Part shown: positions 46,593 to 55,963 of the stretch, in pieces
Layout: the number at the start of each line of letters is the position of its first letter
Numbering within the stretch: the first letter of the stretch is position 1
From: Spirosoma radiotolerans
GTDB lineage: Bacteria > Bacteroidota > Bacteroidia > Cytophagales > Spirosomataceae
Assembly (NCBI RefSeq): GCF_000974425.1
Contig: NZ_CP010429.1
Location: forward strand, 5,069,501 to 5,133,500
Reading direction: 5' to 3'
Length of the DNA: 64,000 bases
Notes under the pieces: generated by a model
Databases searched by the model: none
What the model saw: the letters and a program-made list of their open reading frames with translations, nothing else
Told to the model about the DNA's origin: nothing
Program-made: the position numbers and the translations under genes

Positions 46593-47024
46593 TTACTTAA
46601 ATTTTTCGCAAAACCATTCATAAAAGGCTTGAAAGGTTTTCGCATTAAAATACAAGCCTTTTTGTACTTTTATTTCAAATTGAATTTCAGCTCGAATGTG
46701 TTTTGCGTAATTATTACTTTTCTTAACTTCGATAATCATCATTTTGCCTTTATATATAGCTAGTATATCACCAAGCTCTATTCGGCTTTTTCGATCTAAG
46801 TAATCTATAAATAGCCTATAATTTTTAGTGGAATTTATACTCACGGCTATTCCATCTGACATATTGATAAAATCTGTAATACATTTCGTTAAGCCATAAT
46901 GTGTTGAGTCATTATAGGTAACTTTACGAATATTAGGTTTCAATCCTATAAAAGGATATTCATCTAAATATGAAACTCTTAAACTTTCTAAAATTTCGAT
47001 AGATTTACAAATGGCTCGCTCCAT
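46593..47024 (-). CDS. Small PD-(D/E)XK-like nuclease, VRR-NUC-like
   Basis: 143 aa. Residues LGDILAIYKGKMMIIEVKKSNN (84-105) give D86, then E99-V-K101: the D...E-x-K catalytic set of the PD-(D/E)XK superfamily with the usual spacing of about 12 residues. The N-terminus is helical. Similar small solo proteins are seen on mobile elements. It is convergent with the sulfur operon. Strongly AT-rich, so probably acquired separately. Activity not certain, as the motif is the only evidence. Confidence 0.6.
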   Translation of the reverse strand: MERAICKSIEILESLRVSYLDEYPFIGLKPNIRKVTYNDSTHYGLTKCITDFINMSDGIAVSINSTKNYRLFIDYLDRKSRIELGDILAIYKGKMMIIEVKKSNNYAKHIRAEIQFEIKVQKGLYFNAKTFQAFYEWFCEKFK

Positions 47025-47369
47025 ATTTTAATATCATTTTTCAAATAAAATTCATTCTAAATAGTAAATATAAATATAATTGCTTACCCAATTTTTATTT
47101 AGGAGATTTCCGTCAAGTTAATTATAACCAGTAATAATTATGAAAAATCAGAATATAAAACGGGCGTAAAGATGCAGTTGAGTTCCCCACAAATATTGAA
47201 CCGCTCAGCGATTGGGGATCGGACAGTCATTTAATCTCTTTTGGATATCCTTTCCCAATCCGTTCAGAGTCCGTCCGCTAAGTGACCTTTGAGGCCGAAA
47301 GGTGTTGTTTTCTTCTCATCAACGCTCAATTTTTTCCTTCATATATTCCAAAGACAAGAATAAGTGAGC
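47025..47369. other. Intergenic stretch
   Basis: About 345 nt between the small nuclease gene and the IS3 relic. Nothing recognisable, apart from possible IS debris near 47180-47290. Confidence 0.35.
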
Positions 47370-48270
47370 GTTTAAGACTCATCTCGAAAAATGCGATTAA
47401 GTGATTCTAAAAATTGGTTATCAGTTGGTTTACCAGGCCGAGAAAAATCCAGTGATACCCCGTTATCATACGCCCACATGTCCAGTGCCTTCAGGATGAA
47501 CTTACTGCCATTGTTTACTTGAATTCGCTCGGTTACAGCCAAATGTATCACTATTAATTCTAATACATCATCGCTTATCTACAACTGGCTGACATGGTTG
47601 GCCACGCACAGTCGGCTACAATCATCCAGTATAGTTAAAGCCCGTATTTTTCGACCATCAAACAATTGGTCCGACACTAAGTATATAACGCTACGGCGGA
47701 CTGTTCCAACACTGATGAATAATAGAAAGCTCAGGTTGGTCTAATCGTTGAACAGCTGTGCGGTTCCCTCATGGCCACTTGTCAAGTAAGTTAAGCCTTT
47801 CAAGGCAAAATAGGCGATGCACATGAGTATGATCGTCGCGCCAACTCTCACGCTAGAGTAAAGTTAAAATACGTTGACAGCCATCAAGAACACGTGTTTT
47901 AGCTATCTCCCGGATACGTTTTCTCGGCACGGAATCATCTCGTTAGTGCGCTTTATAAATCCAAATCGAGCGTCGATGCAGATGTACTTTGCAGGCTCGG
48001 CGCTGCGAGATCCGATAGTCACCCATGAGGCTTCGGGCCAATCCACGCTTTTGGATCAGTCTTAAAGCTTTCTTTTGATGACATCTTGAAGCGTCTGTTT
48101 GTAGACTTAGATCGGTCACTAACTGCTTTAATTGTAGATTCTCTTCCTTCAACTGACGAAGCCGTCGAAGTTTGAGAACGCCTGTTCCTCCATATCTCTA
48201 TTCCCAGTTGTAGAAGGTGGCCTCACTGATGCCCATCTTGCGGCAAACTTCAGCGACAACCGTACCAGTA
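47370..48270 (-). pseudogene. IS3-family transposase relic (orfA/orfB)
   Basis: Reading the minus strand: AEVCRKMGISEA and EENLQLKQLVTDLSLQT from the orfA leucine zipper, then YRISQRRACKV from the start of orfB, and near 47400-47490 KFILKALDMWAYDNGV with SRPGKPTDNQFLESL, the last Glu block of the DDE domain. Frames are broken in several places. The order and motifs fit IS407/IS51-like members. Inactive. Confidence 0.7.
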
Positions 48271-48342
48271 TTAGCTTGGCCAGGCGCAAAAAACGATAGC
48301 ATGGGCCACCCCACTGCACTTCGATGAATTTAGTCTTCTCAA

Positions 48343-48376
48343 GCGATTTTTTGATTTTTAAAATTTCAAAAATCGC
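48343..48376. repeat. Short inverted repeat beside the IS3 relic
   Basis: GCGATTTTT at 48343-48351 and AAAAATCGC at 48368-48376, a 9-bp stem with a 16-nt AT-rich loop. It lies between the IS3 relic and the end of the nucleotidyltransferase gene and may be its terminator. Confidence 0.4.
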
Positions 48377-48385
48377 CCAAACTAT

Positions 48386-48901
48386 CTACTTTATCCTGGG
48401 CCAATTTACTGGGAGTGAGCCAAATCTGAAGTCCAACAGGTCAAGGTAATCATAGTTAAACTCAATTGTTGTCAGTTTTAAACCAACAATACCTTTTGGG
48501 TCACCTGTATCTTCGTCACCTTGGAACAAATCAAGATACGATACACCTGGTCCATATTCTCTTGACAATGGCAAGAATTCACCGTCATACTTCGCCTTTT
48601 GGGCTGCTCTCGAATTATCTAATGATAATATTGTTGGGTCGATTGCAGCGAGTAGGTCAACATCCACCGCAGAATCGTCGTAACATATATCGAAATCATC
48701 TGGTATCGATTTCCGCGTTACAAAACTGCCCCCAATATATACTGCTTGACAGCCCGCTTGCCTTAACGATTTTAAACCCATCTCCATTTTTTTTAGAAAC
48801 CTCTGCCTACCCCAGGTAAAACCAAAGTTGCTGCCTAGCTCCTGCCAAGTCAACCAGTGGATGCCTTCTATAAGATTACCTCTAATATCGAATTTCAACA
48901 T
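48386..48901 (-). CDS. DUF6932-like nucleotidyltransferase
   Basis: 171 aa. The pattern IHWLTWQELGSNFGFTWGRQ, then LRQAGCQAVYIGGSFVT, then PDDFDICYD is the nucleotidyltransferase-fold signature of DUF6932 (GGSF plus DfD). PKGIVGLKL marks the usual C-terminal end; the final 26 residues look extra. Members occur beside mobile elements, perhaps as solo toxin-antitoxin-like proteins that nucleotidylate RNA or proteins. No partner gene is next to it here. Biochemical role unknown. Confidence 0.65.
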   Translation of the reverse strand: MLKFDIRGNLIEGIHWLTWQELGSNFGFTWGRQRFLKKMEMGLKSLRQAGCQAVYIGGSFVTRKSIPDDFDICYDDSAVDVDLLAAIDPTILSLDNSRAAQKAKYDGEFLPLSREYGPGVSYLDLFQGDEDTGDPKGIVGLKLTTIEFNYDYLDLLDFRFGSLPVNWPRIK

Positions 48902-49037
48902 ACAAGTTGTGATGGCTCTATAGGTACGCTACAGTTAGCCATTCTTTAAGTGTGATACTTTTACGACTGCGACTATTAGCTACTGACTTGTTCCGAGACA
49001 CCTTTCAACACAAACCTAAGTTAGCCAGAATGATGTG

Positions 49038-50540
49038 TCATGCGGCCAATTGTTCATCGATAAAATGACTCTCACCGGCAGAACTGCGGTTCTGATATTT
49101 TACCCAACTCAATGAATCAGGATGCCATGTCTCTACTTTCAACTTTGGCGGCAATCCAACCAGCCGCGTAAGTTCCTTCTCCATAATGACTCTTACTGTC
49201 TCTGCATGCTCAGCAGTCGTCGTAATACTATCGTGGATTGTGAACAATGGAATATTTTTGTTCATCCGATGAATAGATTTGGTAATTACTTTCAGAACGA
49301 TATATGATTCTATGCTTTGAAGCAGGCGCGACAAGCGGGAATGATCACCTTCTTTCAAAAGTTCGAACAGGGGGTTGATCGATGGGAATAACTCTTTAAA
49401 AAGGCGTTTGACCTTCGTTCTTCCGTAGTTCGAATTCTTCGAAAAAAGCACTTCGAACATTCCCTTTTTTACCTCGGCCCGGTCTAAAAAATTCACTCTC
49501 ATCACTTTAGCGCTTCGGTCTCCCATAAATGTATAGAGATCTGGCCCATTACGGCTTTTCTTCGCACCCACTAATTCACAATATAACACAAAGTCTTGAT
49601 TATCAAGAACTTGCTTTAATTTTACTAAAATAAGGGTAGTATTTGTTATTTGTTTTATTTCTTCATATATTTCTTTATTTATTGTATTTATCTTGATTTT
49701 ATTTTTTGCTAGCTGTAAATCCCAAAAAGAAGGATTAAATAGTAGAGTCGATAGATAGGGTTGGCTATTCTTTATGTCTATGTTTACAAGTAGTTTTCCA
49801 TCGAAAGTTATTAAATTTCGTAAGTCGCTTTTTATATTGGTGAGAACCGTGTGCATTCTCCCTACTTTACTATCTACCGTACAGCCTAAATCTCCCGACA
49901 GCAAACAATCAACGTTTGCCTTCGCATGTTTGTATTGCACTTCTGGATCTTTCGGAATTTCGTGACCAAATACTGGGTGAATTTTCTTTTCGACTAAGGC
50001 GGGATTACCCTGTTGCGCTTGACGACGAACATTTAGGAAATCCATTGCAGCTTGCCCATCAATTCGCAGGCGGCAATCGGGCCACAGCCATTTCGTTAGA
50101 TGACCATAATCCTCTTTTAGTTGGGCAAAATCTTCTTTTCTCTTCTTCCGCAAGTGCCTCACAAATTCCTTTGTATAATCAACCACAATAACGTCTGTTG
50201 TTTTATACGTATCAGTAAATCGATAACCGCGGCTATATCCCTTACTTTCAACTGAACTAGGCTTAAACATCTTATTAGTATAGATAACGCCGGTTTTGAC
50301 GAAGTATGAAAGATATTTATTATAATCTCGTACTACTTTCTGCAATAATCTAGATGAAAGAGGAGTAAGCCCATCCTTCATTTCGTCAGCGATAGATTTA
50401 TTCCTCGCAGGAACAAGTGTGATTTGGGTTAAGATATACAGCGCGTAATCCGGTTTGAACTTTGTGATGCCATACATATGCGGAAGATATTGAGCAATGT
50501 GCTTGGTTAAATCGAATCCTTCCGGTAATAATGCTTTCAT
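49038..50540 (-). CDS. Divergent family-A polymerase-like protein of a mobile element
   Basis: 500 aa with the three palm/fingers motifs of DNA polymerase I and T7-type RNA polymerase. Motif A: LLVNIDIKNSQPYL with Asp255 (compare DYSQ). Motif B: R354-AEV-K358-KGM-F362-EVL-F366, the spacing of the O-helix R-x3-K-x3-F-G-x2-Y. Motif C: LFTIHDSITT with His436-Asp437-Ser438, as in HDE (Pol I) or HDS (T7 RNA polymerase). No 3'-5' exonuclease domain is seen; the N-terminal 240 residues resemble no known fold. An excisionase-like HTH gene lies upstream on the same strand, 350 nt away. It may be a primer/replication enzyme of an integrative element. Inference; no partner integrase in this window. Confidence 0.55.
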   Translation of the reverse strand: MKALLPEGFDLTKHIAQYLPHMYGITKFKPDYALYILTQITLVPARNKSIADEMKDGLTPLSSRLLQKVVRDYNKYLSYFVKTGVIYTNKMFKPSSVESKGYSRGYRFTDTYKTTDVIVVDYTKEFVRHLRKKRKEDFAQLKEDYGHLTKWLWPDCRLRIDGQAAMDFLNVRRQAQQGNPALVEKKIHPVFGHEIPKDPEVQYKHAKANVDCLLSGDLGCTVDSKVGRMHTVLTNIKSDLRNLITFDGKLLVNIDIKNSQPYLSTLLFNPSFWDLQLAKNKIKINTINKEIYEEIKQITNTTLILVKLKQVLDNQDFVLYCELVGAKKSRNGPDLYTFMGDRSAKVMRVNFLDRAEVKKGMFEVLFSKNSNYGRTKVKRLFKELFPSINPLFELLKEGDHSRLSRLLQSIESYIVLKVITKSIHRMNKNIPLFTIHDSITTTAEHAETVRVIMEKELTRLVGLPPKLKVETWHPDSLSWVKYQNRSSAGESHFIDEQLAA

Positions 50541-50894
50541 TTTAGATTTGCATGAATATTGATTGTGAGTAAGCCCATTTGTATGGGTATGAATTCTATA
50601 ACAACTCGCACTAAGGATTTATTTGATTTTTATAAAATTGAATTGAAGAATTCTTCATAGAAAAAAAACCGTTAAATTATTTATGAAAACCTAAAATGAT
50701 ACAATTTGCACTTGTAATTTTAAGATCTTCTTAGGCTGAATTTAAATCAGAAGATCAAATAGTTCGTTAAGTAAAGTGAGCAAAGATCAAACAGGCTATA
50801 TATAATCTACTTATATTCGATAACATTTGAATAATTAAAGTCTTGATAAAGACTTTCAGTTACCCGGCTAGAAATTTTTAGGCTTTTAATCGAT
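50541..50894. other. Intergenic stretch
   Basis: About 350 nt, AT-rich, nothing recognised; it probably carries the promoter of the polymerase-like gene. Confidence 0.35.
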
Positions 50895-51254
50895 TTAATT
50901 CCGGCGATTGGCGGCTTTCGCCGAACGCCCTAAAAATATTTCTACCTCTTGAGCAATCTCATTTTTTGTTTGCCAACGGCCTTCTTGAATCCAAGCTCGG
51001 AGATCTGATTCAACAAAATAAAGACGTCCTGAATTTTGGGGCTTAGAAAAGGGGATTTTCCGCTGACTTACGAGATTATAAATTGTCGATCGAGCAAGTC
51101 CAGTTATTTGTTGTGCTAATTCGATACCGCCTATACTATTAATAGGTTTTTGCTGTAGTTCTAAATGAAATTTGGAGAGTTCCTGTTGAATTACTTCGCG
51201 AATAGAACTAAGTAGTTCTTCTGATTCCATTTCATTCGAGAATAATTGTGCCAT
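50895..51254 (-). CDS. Excisionase-type helix-turn-helix protein
   Basis: 119 aa. Residues 40-90 read LAQQITGLARSTIYNLVSQRKIPFSKP, then GRLYFVESDLRAWIQ: the MerR-like/HTH_17 excisionase fold that binds attachment-site DNA. The N-terminal helix (EELLSSIREVIQQELSKFHLE) may dimerise. Located upstream of the polymerase-like gene on the same strand. Typical of integrative elements in Bacteroidota, where it controls excision or mobilisation genes. Confidence 0.8.
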   Translation of the reverse strand: MAQLFSNEMESEELLSSIREVIQQELSKFHLELQQKPINSIGGIELAQQITGLARSTIYNLVSQRKIPFSKPQNSGRLYFVESDLRAWIQEGRWQTKNEIAQEVEIFLGRSAKAANRRN

Positions 51255-51582
51255 TTTTATCTAATTTTGTAGACACAAAATAATATTAACAAAATATGAT
51301 AAACAAAAAAACTAAGCAAAGTTCTTCTTATGTGGGAAAAGCCCCACTTTTAGGGCTTTTTTATACTGTCCTAAAAAAAAATTAAAATAATATTTTCAAT
51401 TATATATATTTTAATACAATTTAAATTGAGTATCGCTAAACGTATATATAAATAACCAAATAAAAATTTGCCTTGCGAGCCTATTTACAGGAAATGAGGT
51501 TTTATAAGAAATCTGTGCCTTCAACTACTCAGCTTTTGTAAACGTTTCTAATTATTATGTATACTTATGCTCTGATACTTTG
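51255..51582. other. Intergenic stretch
   Basis: About 330 nt, AT-rich. It contains the terminator-like hairpin at 51338-51363 but no gene. Confidence 0.45.
51338..51363 (+). terminator. Terminator-like hairpin
   Basis: AAAAGCCC (51338-51345) pairs with GGGCTTTT (51354-51361), an 8-bp stem with an 8-nt loop followed by T residues. It may end a plus-strand transcript from an earlier, now lost gene, or act on both strands. Confidence 0.6.
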
Positions 51583-51830
51583 TTGATGCGTGAGTAAATC
51601 TGTTATTTGAGTGGCTTTTGCTTTCTATGGCAATCTACAGACAATCCGATTACTAAGCGTTCCGTCGACGCTGTGTGGAGCTTAGCCAGGCCGGTTGGCA
51701 GCAAGCCGCCATTGCTCAGGCCTTCGGGTTAACCCAACCTTGGGTGATTCGAACCTAAAAAATACCAGCAACAAGGAATAACTGGGATGCAAGAAGGGAA
51801 GCGAACCGGGGCGTCAACCCGCTTTGCGGT
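51583..51830 (+). mobile_element. IS630 5'-end relic
   Basis: TTGATGCGTGAGTAA at 51583-51597 is identical to the end of the IS630 copy at 11998-12012. It is followed by a transposase start like MAIYRQSDY and CVELSQAGWQQAAIAQAFG, broken by frameshifts. The second relic of this element family in the window. Confidence 0.7.
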
Positions 51831-51879
51831 CCAGCACCTGGATCAATTGTGATTAGGCCAGCACTAAGACTTATTCTAT

Positions 51880-52200
51880 ATGCGGATACTGTTTGATAAA
51901 ATATGCACCTTATTCAAAAGAGGCTGGAATTAATCTGAAAGGGCTGTTTCTAAACGCCGATTCAGGCTTTGACTCGACTGATGTCGTGGCCGCTTGTGAA
52001 AAAGAGGAAATCATTGCCATTGGCAAGGAAATCCGCCAACTCAGCCAATTAGGAACCCGAGCGCTATGAAAGTGGTACACAAATTTTTAATGGCAAACTT
52101 TATCAAGATCGTTTAGTCATTGAGAAGGCCAATGCTTGGATTGATAGCTTCAAAGCCCTCTTAGTGCAGTTTAAATTTTTAGTAAAAATTGGATGAGTTT
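51880..52200 (+). pseudogene. IS5-like transposase C-terminal relic
   Basis: Reads GINLKGLFLNADSGFDSTDVV (second Asp block) and, after a frameshift, DRLVIEKANAWIDSFKALLV (Glu block with 'R..IE..N.W'), then KNWMSLYLSH. The pattern matches the C-terminal third of IS5-like transposases. Interrupted and lacking its first half. Confidence 0.65.
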
Positions 52201-52280
52201 GTATTTATCGCATTCTCGGTCATTCTCCTGCGATAAATCAGCCGAAAACGGCATGTTTAAAAAGCTTCCATCTCAATCAG

Positions 52281-52299
52281 CCCACTTTTGGTTGATGAC
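52281..52299 (+). repeat. 19-bp IS-end-like sequence, copy 1
   Basis: CCACTTTTGGTTGATGACA. A near-identical copy lies at 55945 and an inverted, weaker copy at 63736. It directly follows the IS5-like relic. Confidence 0.6.
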
Positions 52300-52359
52300 A
52301 TACGCAATTTATTTATTAATTTCTTATCTTTAAAAGGTATCACTTTAACTATCAGCCAT

Positions 52360-52881
52360 ATGCAACTAACCAAGTATTTTGTGCTTTTACCGATCCTGTT
52401 ACTTATTAGCAATAAAGCTATAAGCCAGATAAGTCCACGCTCTAGCTCAGTACCAAGAGGAAATTCTACAGCTTCAACGCAAGCGCCAGTTAGTTTGCCT
52501 ACAGCCGCTAATATGCCTGCGGAATACGTTAGCGAAGTAGCAGATACAAAAGTCATATTGAAAAGAGTTGAAGGGAGTGCAAGCGATCAAACTGTTACCC
52601 TTCATTTCTTACTCACTAATCACAAGGCAAACACGGACACTCATATTGGAGGTGCCCAGGCCGTAGATACTGAAGGTGATGCTTATAACTATTATAATAC
52701 GCCAATGCCTGAGTATAAAGTTGATCCTTTATTTACTGAAGCTATGACAAAAGCTTACTGTAATCTTGGCCGGGTACCCAGTTCAGTGAAAACCTTTCAA
52801 GTATTAAAAATAAATCTCTGGCGGGCTGATAGAGGTAGTACTCCTGTCGAGTTTAGAAATGTAGCCATTAGTTGGAAATAA
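52360..52881 (+). CDS. Exported hypothetical protein
   Basis: 173 aa from the ATG at 52360 (MQLTKYFVLLPILLLISNKAISQ), a clean signal peptide ending in A-I-S-Q; an upstream in-frame start would spoil it. The mature part is beta-rich, with an 'HFLLTNHKANTD' strand typical of DUF-like immunoglobulin-like domains. No family named with confidence. It precedes a TPR-caspase gene by 187 nt on the same strand, separated by an inverted repeat. Confidence 0.55.
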   Translation: MQLTKYFVLLPILLLISNKAISQISPRSSSVPRGNSTASTQAPVSLPTAANMPAEYVSEVADTKVILKRVEGSASDQTVTLHFLLTNHKANTDTHIGGAQAVDTEGDAYNYYNTPMPEYKVDPLFTEAMTKAYCNLGRVPSSVKTFQVLKINLWRADRGSTPVEFRNVAISWK

Positions 52882-52964
52882 ATTTTTTTTGTAATCAATG
52901 TTAGATAAATTTATATAACTGACAGATTTTCAAGGCTTGATCACCACGGCTAGTTCCATCTCCC

Positions 52965-53002
52965 TATGTAGTATTTTGTAGGTAACTGCCAAATACTACA
53001 TA
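52965..53002. repeat. 12-bp inverted repeat
   Basis: TATGTAGTATTT at 52965-52976 and AAATACTACATA at 52991-53002 with a 14-nt loop. No T run follows, so it may be an operator or an mRNA stem rather than a terminator. Confidence 0.5.
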
Positions 53003-53067
53003 AGAAGGTGGAATTGGTGGTATTAAACAATAGAAATACTTTCTTACACCATTGCTGATCTGTAATC

Positions 53068-55086
53068 ATGAAAAATTACTATTGCTTGTTAGGGCTATTA
53101 ACTATTACATGTTTTTTACATCTGGTCAATGCTCAGAATCCGATAGAAAGAGCACTTCAAGATGCCAAGAATTATACCCAAGGAGCTTCTACTGTAATTA
53201 AAGATTTAAAGGAATTGGGGGGCATGCTGCCGATTGGAAAACGGAAAAAAGAAGCAAGGCAGCAGCAAGGACAAACCGGTCAATCACAGACTTCCGGAAA
53301 TAATGTGAATACACGTCGCTCGGAAGTAAGCGTTTACGACCCAGAACAAAATGATAGAGTGATTTCTAATACCCAAGCGCGTGAATGTTTTGAAAAAGCT
53401 CAATCTGAACAGGATCTAACAAGCCAGATAAAATATCTTAATGATGCGCTCAAGGCCGACAATACTTTAATTGAGGCTTACGATTTGCGGGGACGAGCAT
53501 TAGTTGAATTAGGCAAGTTTGACGAGGCTGCTAAGGATTTCAGCAGATATATCGATTTCAGGCCAAAAGATCCAGAAGGATATAATAACCGTGGTTATGC
53601 ATATCTGCAAGGCGAGAACTATCAACAGGCAATTGATGATTTCGGCCAAAGCTTGGCCAACAAAAGCCGTACTCCACATTACGTTTACAATAATAGGGGA
53701 TGGGCATTTGCATTATCAGGTGAATATCAAAATGGAATAGATGATCTTGATGCTGCACTCAAACTTAATCCAACTACACCTAACGCCTTATTTCGTAAAG
53801 GCTGGTGTTTGCAAAAAGCAGGTAATAATCAGGATGCTCTAAATGTTTTAGATCGTGTCATTGCCCAGGATCCAAACGATATAAATGCTTGGTTTACTAA
53901 AGGCCAGGCAAATGCTGCGCTCAACTACCACAAAGAGGCTATTATTTGTTTTAGCAAAATACTAAGCCTTGATAAAACGAATATAGATGCATTGTTCGGG
54001 CGATCATTAAGTCATTATGCACTAGGTAAAATTGGAAACGCTATAGAAGATTGTTCGGCAATTCTTCAACTTGGTGAAGATGCGGCAACTTACAATACTC
54101 GCGGATATTTATTAATGCAACTTGTTCACCCGAGTTACGTTGAAGCTATAAAAGACTTTGATCGCAGTATTGCGCTTCCCAATGAAGCTTCTTATTTAGC
54201 TTATACCAACCGGGGCGAAGCCCTATTCAAGTTGGAGAAATATAAGGAAGCACAGCTTAACTTTAATCAGGCAATTGCTTTAAAAGCGGATCATCAACCT
54301 GCCCGCGATTGGCTTGACCGTGTTACGCGAGTATTAAACCCTAATACCTCGAGTTCTACCGTAAAATTGATCCCTAATTTTTTGAATCGCCATGCTTTAG
54401 TAATGGGGAACTCAACTTATCGCCATTCTGCTCCGTTGTCAAATAACCCACTTAACGATGCCGATGACATGGAAAAATTATTCAAAGATTTAGGTTTTAA
54501 AGTAACGGCGCGCAAAGATTTAGATAAGCAAGCTATGATTAATGTGGTGAATAGCTTTGTGAAAGAAACTCAGGCTCTAAGAGCTGACGTTATAACCGTA
54601 TTTTATGCAGGTCATGGTATTGAAGTAGATGGAGTAAATTATCTAGTTCCTGTGGATGCTAGGCTTATTGAGCAAAAAGATGCACGTAATGAAGGGGTGA
54701 GTTTAGATGAGCTGCTCGAATCTCTTCATAAAGCTAAGGCAGCTATTAATCTGGTCTTTCTGGATGCCTGCCGAGACAATCCTTTTCGAAATTGGGAGGT
54801 AGGGCGTACGAATGATCCATCTATTTTAGCGCGTGTAACAGCATTAGGTTCCCCTAAGAACCTCCATGAAAATGTGGGGGTATATTATGCAACTGGAGCG
54901 AAAGAAGTTGCTGGTAATGGATCTGGCCGAAACGGAAGTTTTACATACGGCATTAAACAAAATCTACGGCGTAATATTTCATTAGACGATTTTTGGCGTA
55001 ATACAATACATACAGTAAGGGAACAAACACATAACAAGCAAAGTCCCTTTCAATATGGCTCAATTGATGAACAACTAATATTTTAA
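53068..55086 (+). CDS. Exported TPR-caspase (peptidase C14) protein
   Basis: 672 aa. Signal peptide MKNYYCLLGLLTITCFLHLVNA. Residues 110-420 contain about nine tetratricopeptide repeats (for example GYNNRGYAYLQGENYQQAI, YNNRGWAFALSGEYQNGI), a protein-interaction scaffold. Residues 437-670 are a caspase/metacaspase domain, RHALVMGNSTY, then VFYAGHGIEV with catalytic His516 and VFLDACRDNPF with catalytic Cys568. Such proteins cleave after specific residues and often serve in bacterial cell-death or signalling pathways. The predicted location is periplasmic. It is the plus-strand anchor of a caspase cluster. Neighbouring relics at 55964 hint at a former duplicate. Confidence 0.85.
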   Translation: MKNYYCLLGLLTITCFLHLVNAQNPIERALQDAKNYTQGASTVIKDLKELGGMLPIGKRKKEARQQQGQTGQSQTSGNNVNTRRSEVSVYDPEQNDRVISNTQARECFEKAQSEQDLTSQIKYLNDALKADNTLIEAYDLRGRALVELGKFDEAAKDFSRYIDFRPKDPEGYNNRGYAYLQGENYQQAIDDFGQSLANKSRTPHYVYNNRGWAFALSGEYQNGIDDLDAALKLNPTTPNALFRKGWCLQKAGNNQDALNVLDRVIAQDPNDINAWFTKGQANAALNYHKEAIICFSKILSLDKTNIDALFGRSLSHYALGKIGNAIEDCSAILQLGEDAATYNTRGYLLMQLVHPSYVEAIKDFDRSIALPNEASYLAYTNRGEALFKLEKYKEAQLNFNQAIALKADHQPARDWLDRVTRVLNPNTSSSTVKLIPNFLNRHALVMGNSTYRHSAPLSNNPLNDADDMEKLFKDLGFKVTARKDLDKQAMINVVNSFVKETQALRADVITVFYAGHGIEVDGVNYLVPVDARLIEQKDARNEGVSLDELLESLHKAKAAINLVFLDACRDNPFRNWEVGRTNDPSILARVTALGSPKNLHENVGVYYATGAKEVAGNGSGRNGSFTYGIKQNLRRNISLDDFWRNTIHTVREQTHNKQSPFQYGSIDEQLIF

Positions 55087-55180
55087 AAAGTAGGGTATGT
55101 ACGCTTAATTCGAGCTTGTTGATATGATTTGTTTAATTGCCTATCAATCAATAGGTGGCCACATAGTTGATAATAGGCTT

Positions 55181-55222
55181 TATTAACCTCATTATTTCCA
55201 TTAATATAGGTTAATAATGAGG
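55181..55222. repeat. Two overlapping alternative hairpins
   Basis: TATTAACCT/AGGTTAATA (55181-55189 with 55208-55216) and CCTCATTATT/AATAATGAGG (55187-55196 with 55213-55222) cannot both form; they share bases. Downstream of the caspase gene. Confidence 0.5.
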
Positions 55223-55234
55223 AATGGTTTGTAT

Positions 55235-55912
55235 TGGAGTCTATGGTTTATCGTATCCTGAAAAGCCGAGGTTTAATTACGACCCCAGCCTACCGATTGA
55301 TGGAAGCAGTCGATCAGTTCTATAATCCCACTACGGCTCCCAACCAGCTCTAGCAGACTGATTTTACCCATTTTAAGATCAAGCACTAGGACTGGTGTTA
55401 TCTCTCGACCGTGCTGGATGACTATTCACGTTACATCCTAGCCTGGGAGTTGTGCCCAGGTATGCAAGCAACAGATGTAGAGAGAACCGTGCAATCGACC
55501 CTGAAAGCGAGTAGTCTGAAAAGCGGTCAACGGCCCCGCATGCTGTCCGACAATGGGTCGGCCTATGTGTCTGGGTATCTAAACCAATATCTAAAAAGGA
55601 AAATCATTGAGCATATTCGCAGGCGCCGTTTCACCCCATGGCCCAGGGCGAAATTGAGCGGTATCACAGGTTGATGAAAAATGTACTATTACTGGAGCAC
55701 TACTATAATCCCGATGAGTTGAGGAAGCGCTTAACCGAATGGGTGGATTATTATAATCACCAGCGCTATCATGAGTCACTCGAGAATGTACGTCCCGCCG
55801 ATGCGTATTGGGGCCACCAAGAGCAAATCGTAGCCGAACGGAAAAAATCAAGAAGCAATCGATGGCCCAACGGCGGAAAAGTCATATTTTCTCAGAAACT
55901 ACAAAGTATGTA
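55235..55912 (+). pseudogene. IS3-like integrase-core transposase, broken
   Basis: Starts in a region reading VYRILKSRGLITTP, then QTDFTHFK (first Asp), YLSTVLDDYSRYILAW, MLSDNGSAYVSG (second Asp), and, after a frameshift near 55630, EIERYHRLMKNVLLLEHYYNPD (Glu block). Two TAG codons replace conserved Trp (NQL-stop-QTDF and KH-stop-DW). The DDE is readable but the gene is dead. Confidence 0.8.
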
Positions 55913-55944
55913 AAAGCGTCTCTTCTTTTTTCACTCGCATCTGT

Positions 55945-55963
55945 CCACTTTTGGTTGACGACA
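55945..55963 (+). repeat. 19-bp IS-end-like sequence, copy 2
   Basis: CCACTTTTGGTTGACGACA, one base different from copy 1 at 52281. It directly follows the IS3-like relic, so it is probably that element's right end. Confidence 0.6.

Noticed and set aside
46352..46645. 97-aa open frame on the minus strand
   Set aside because: Extremely AT-rich, overlaps the PD-(D/E)XK gene on the same strand in another frame; likely chance.
48466..48819. 117-aa open frame on the plus strand
   Set aside because: Fully antisense to the nucleotidyltransferase gene, which has a recognisable family pattern.
51583..52200. A single continuous transposase
   Set aside because: The first part is IS630-like and the second IS5-like, so these are two different relics side by side.
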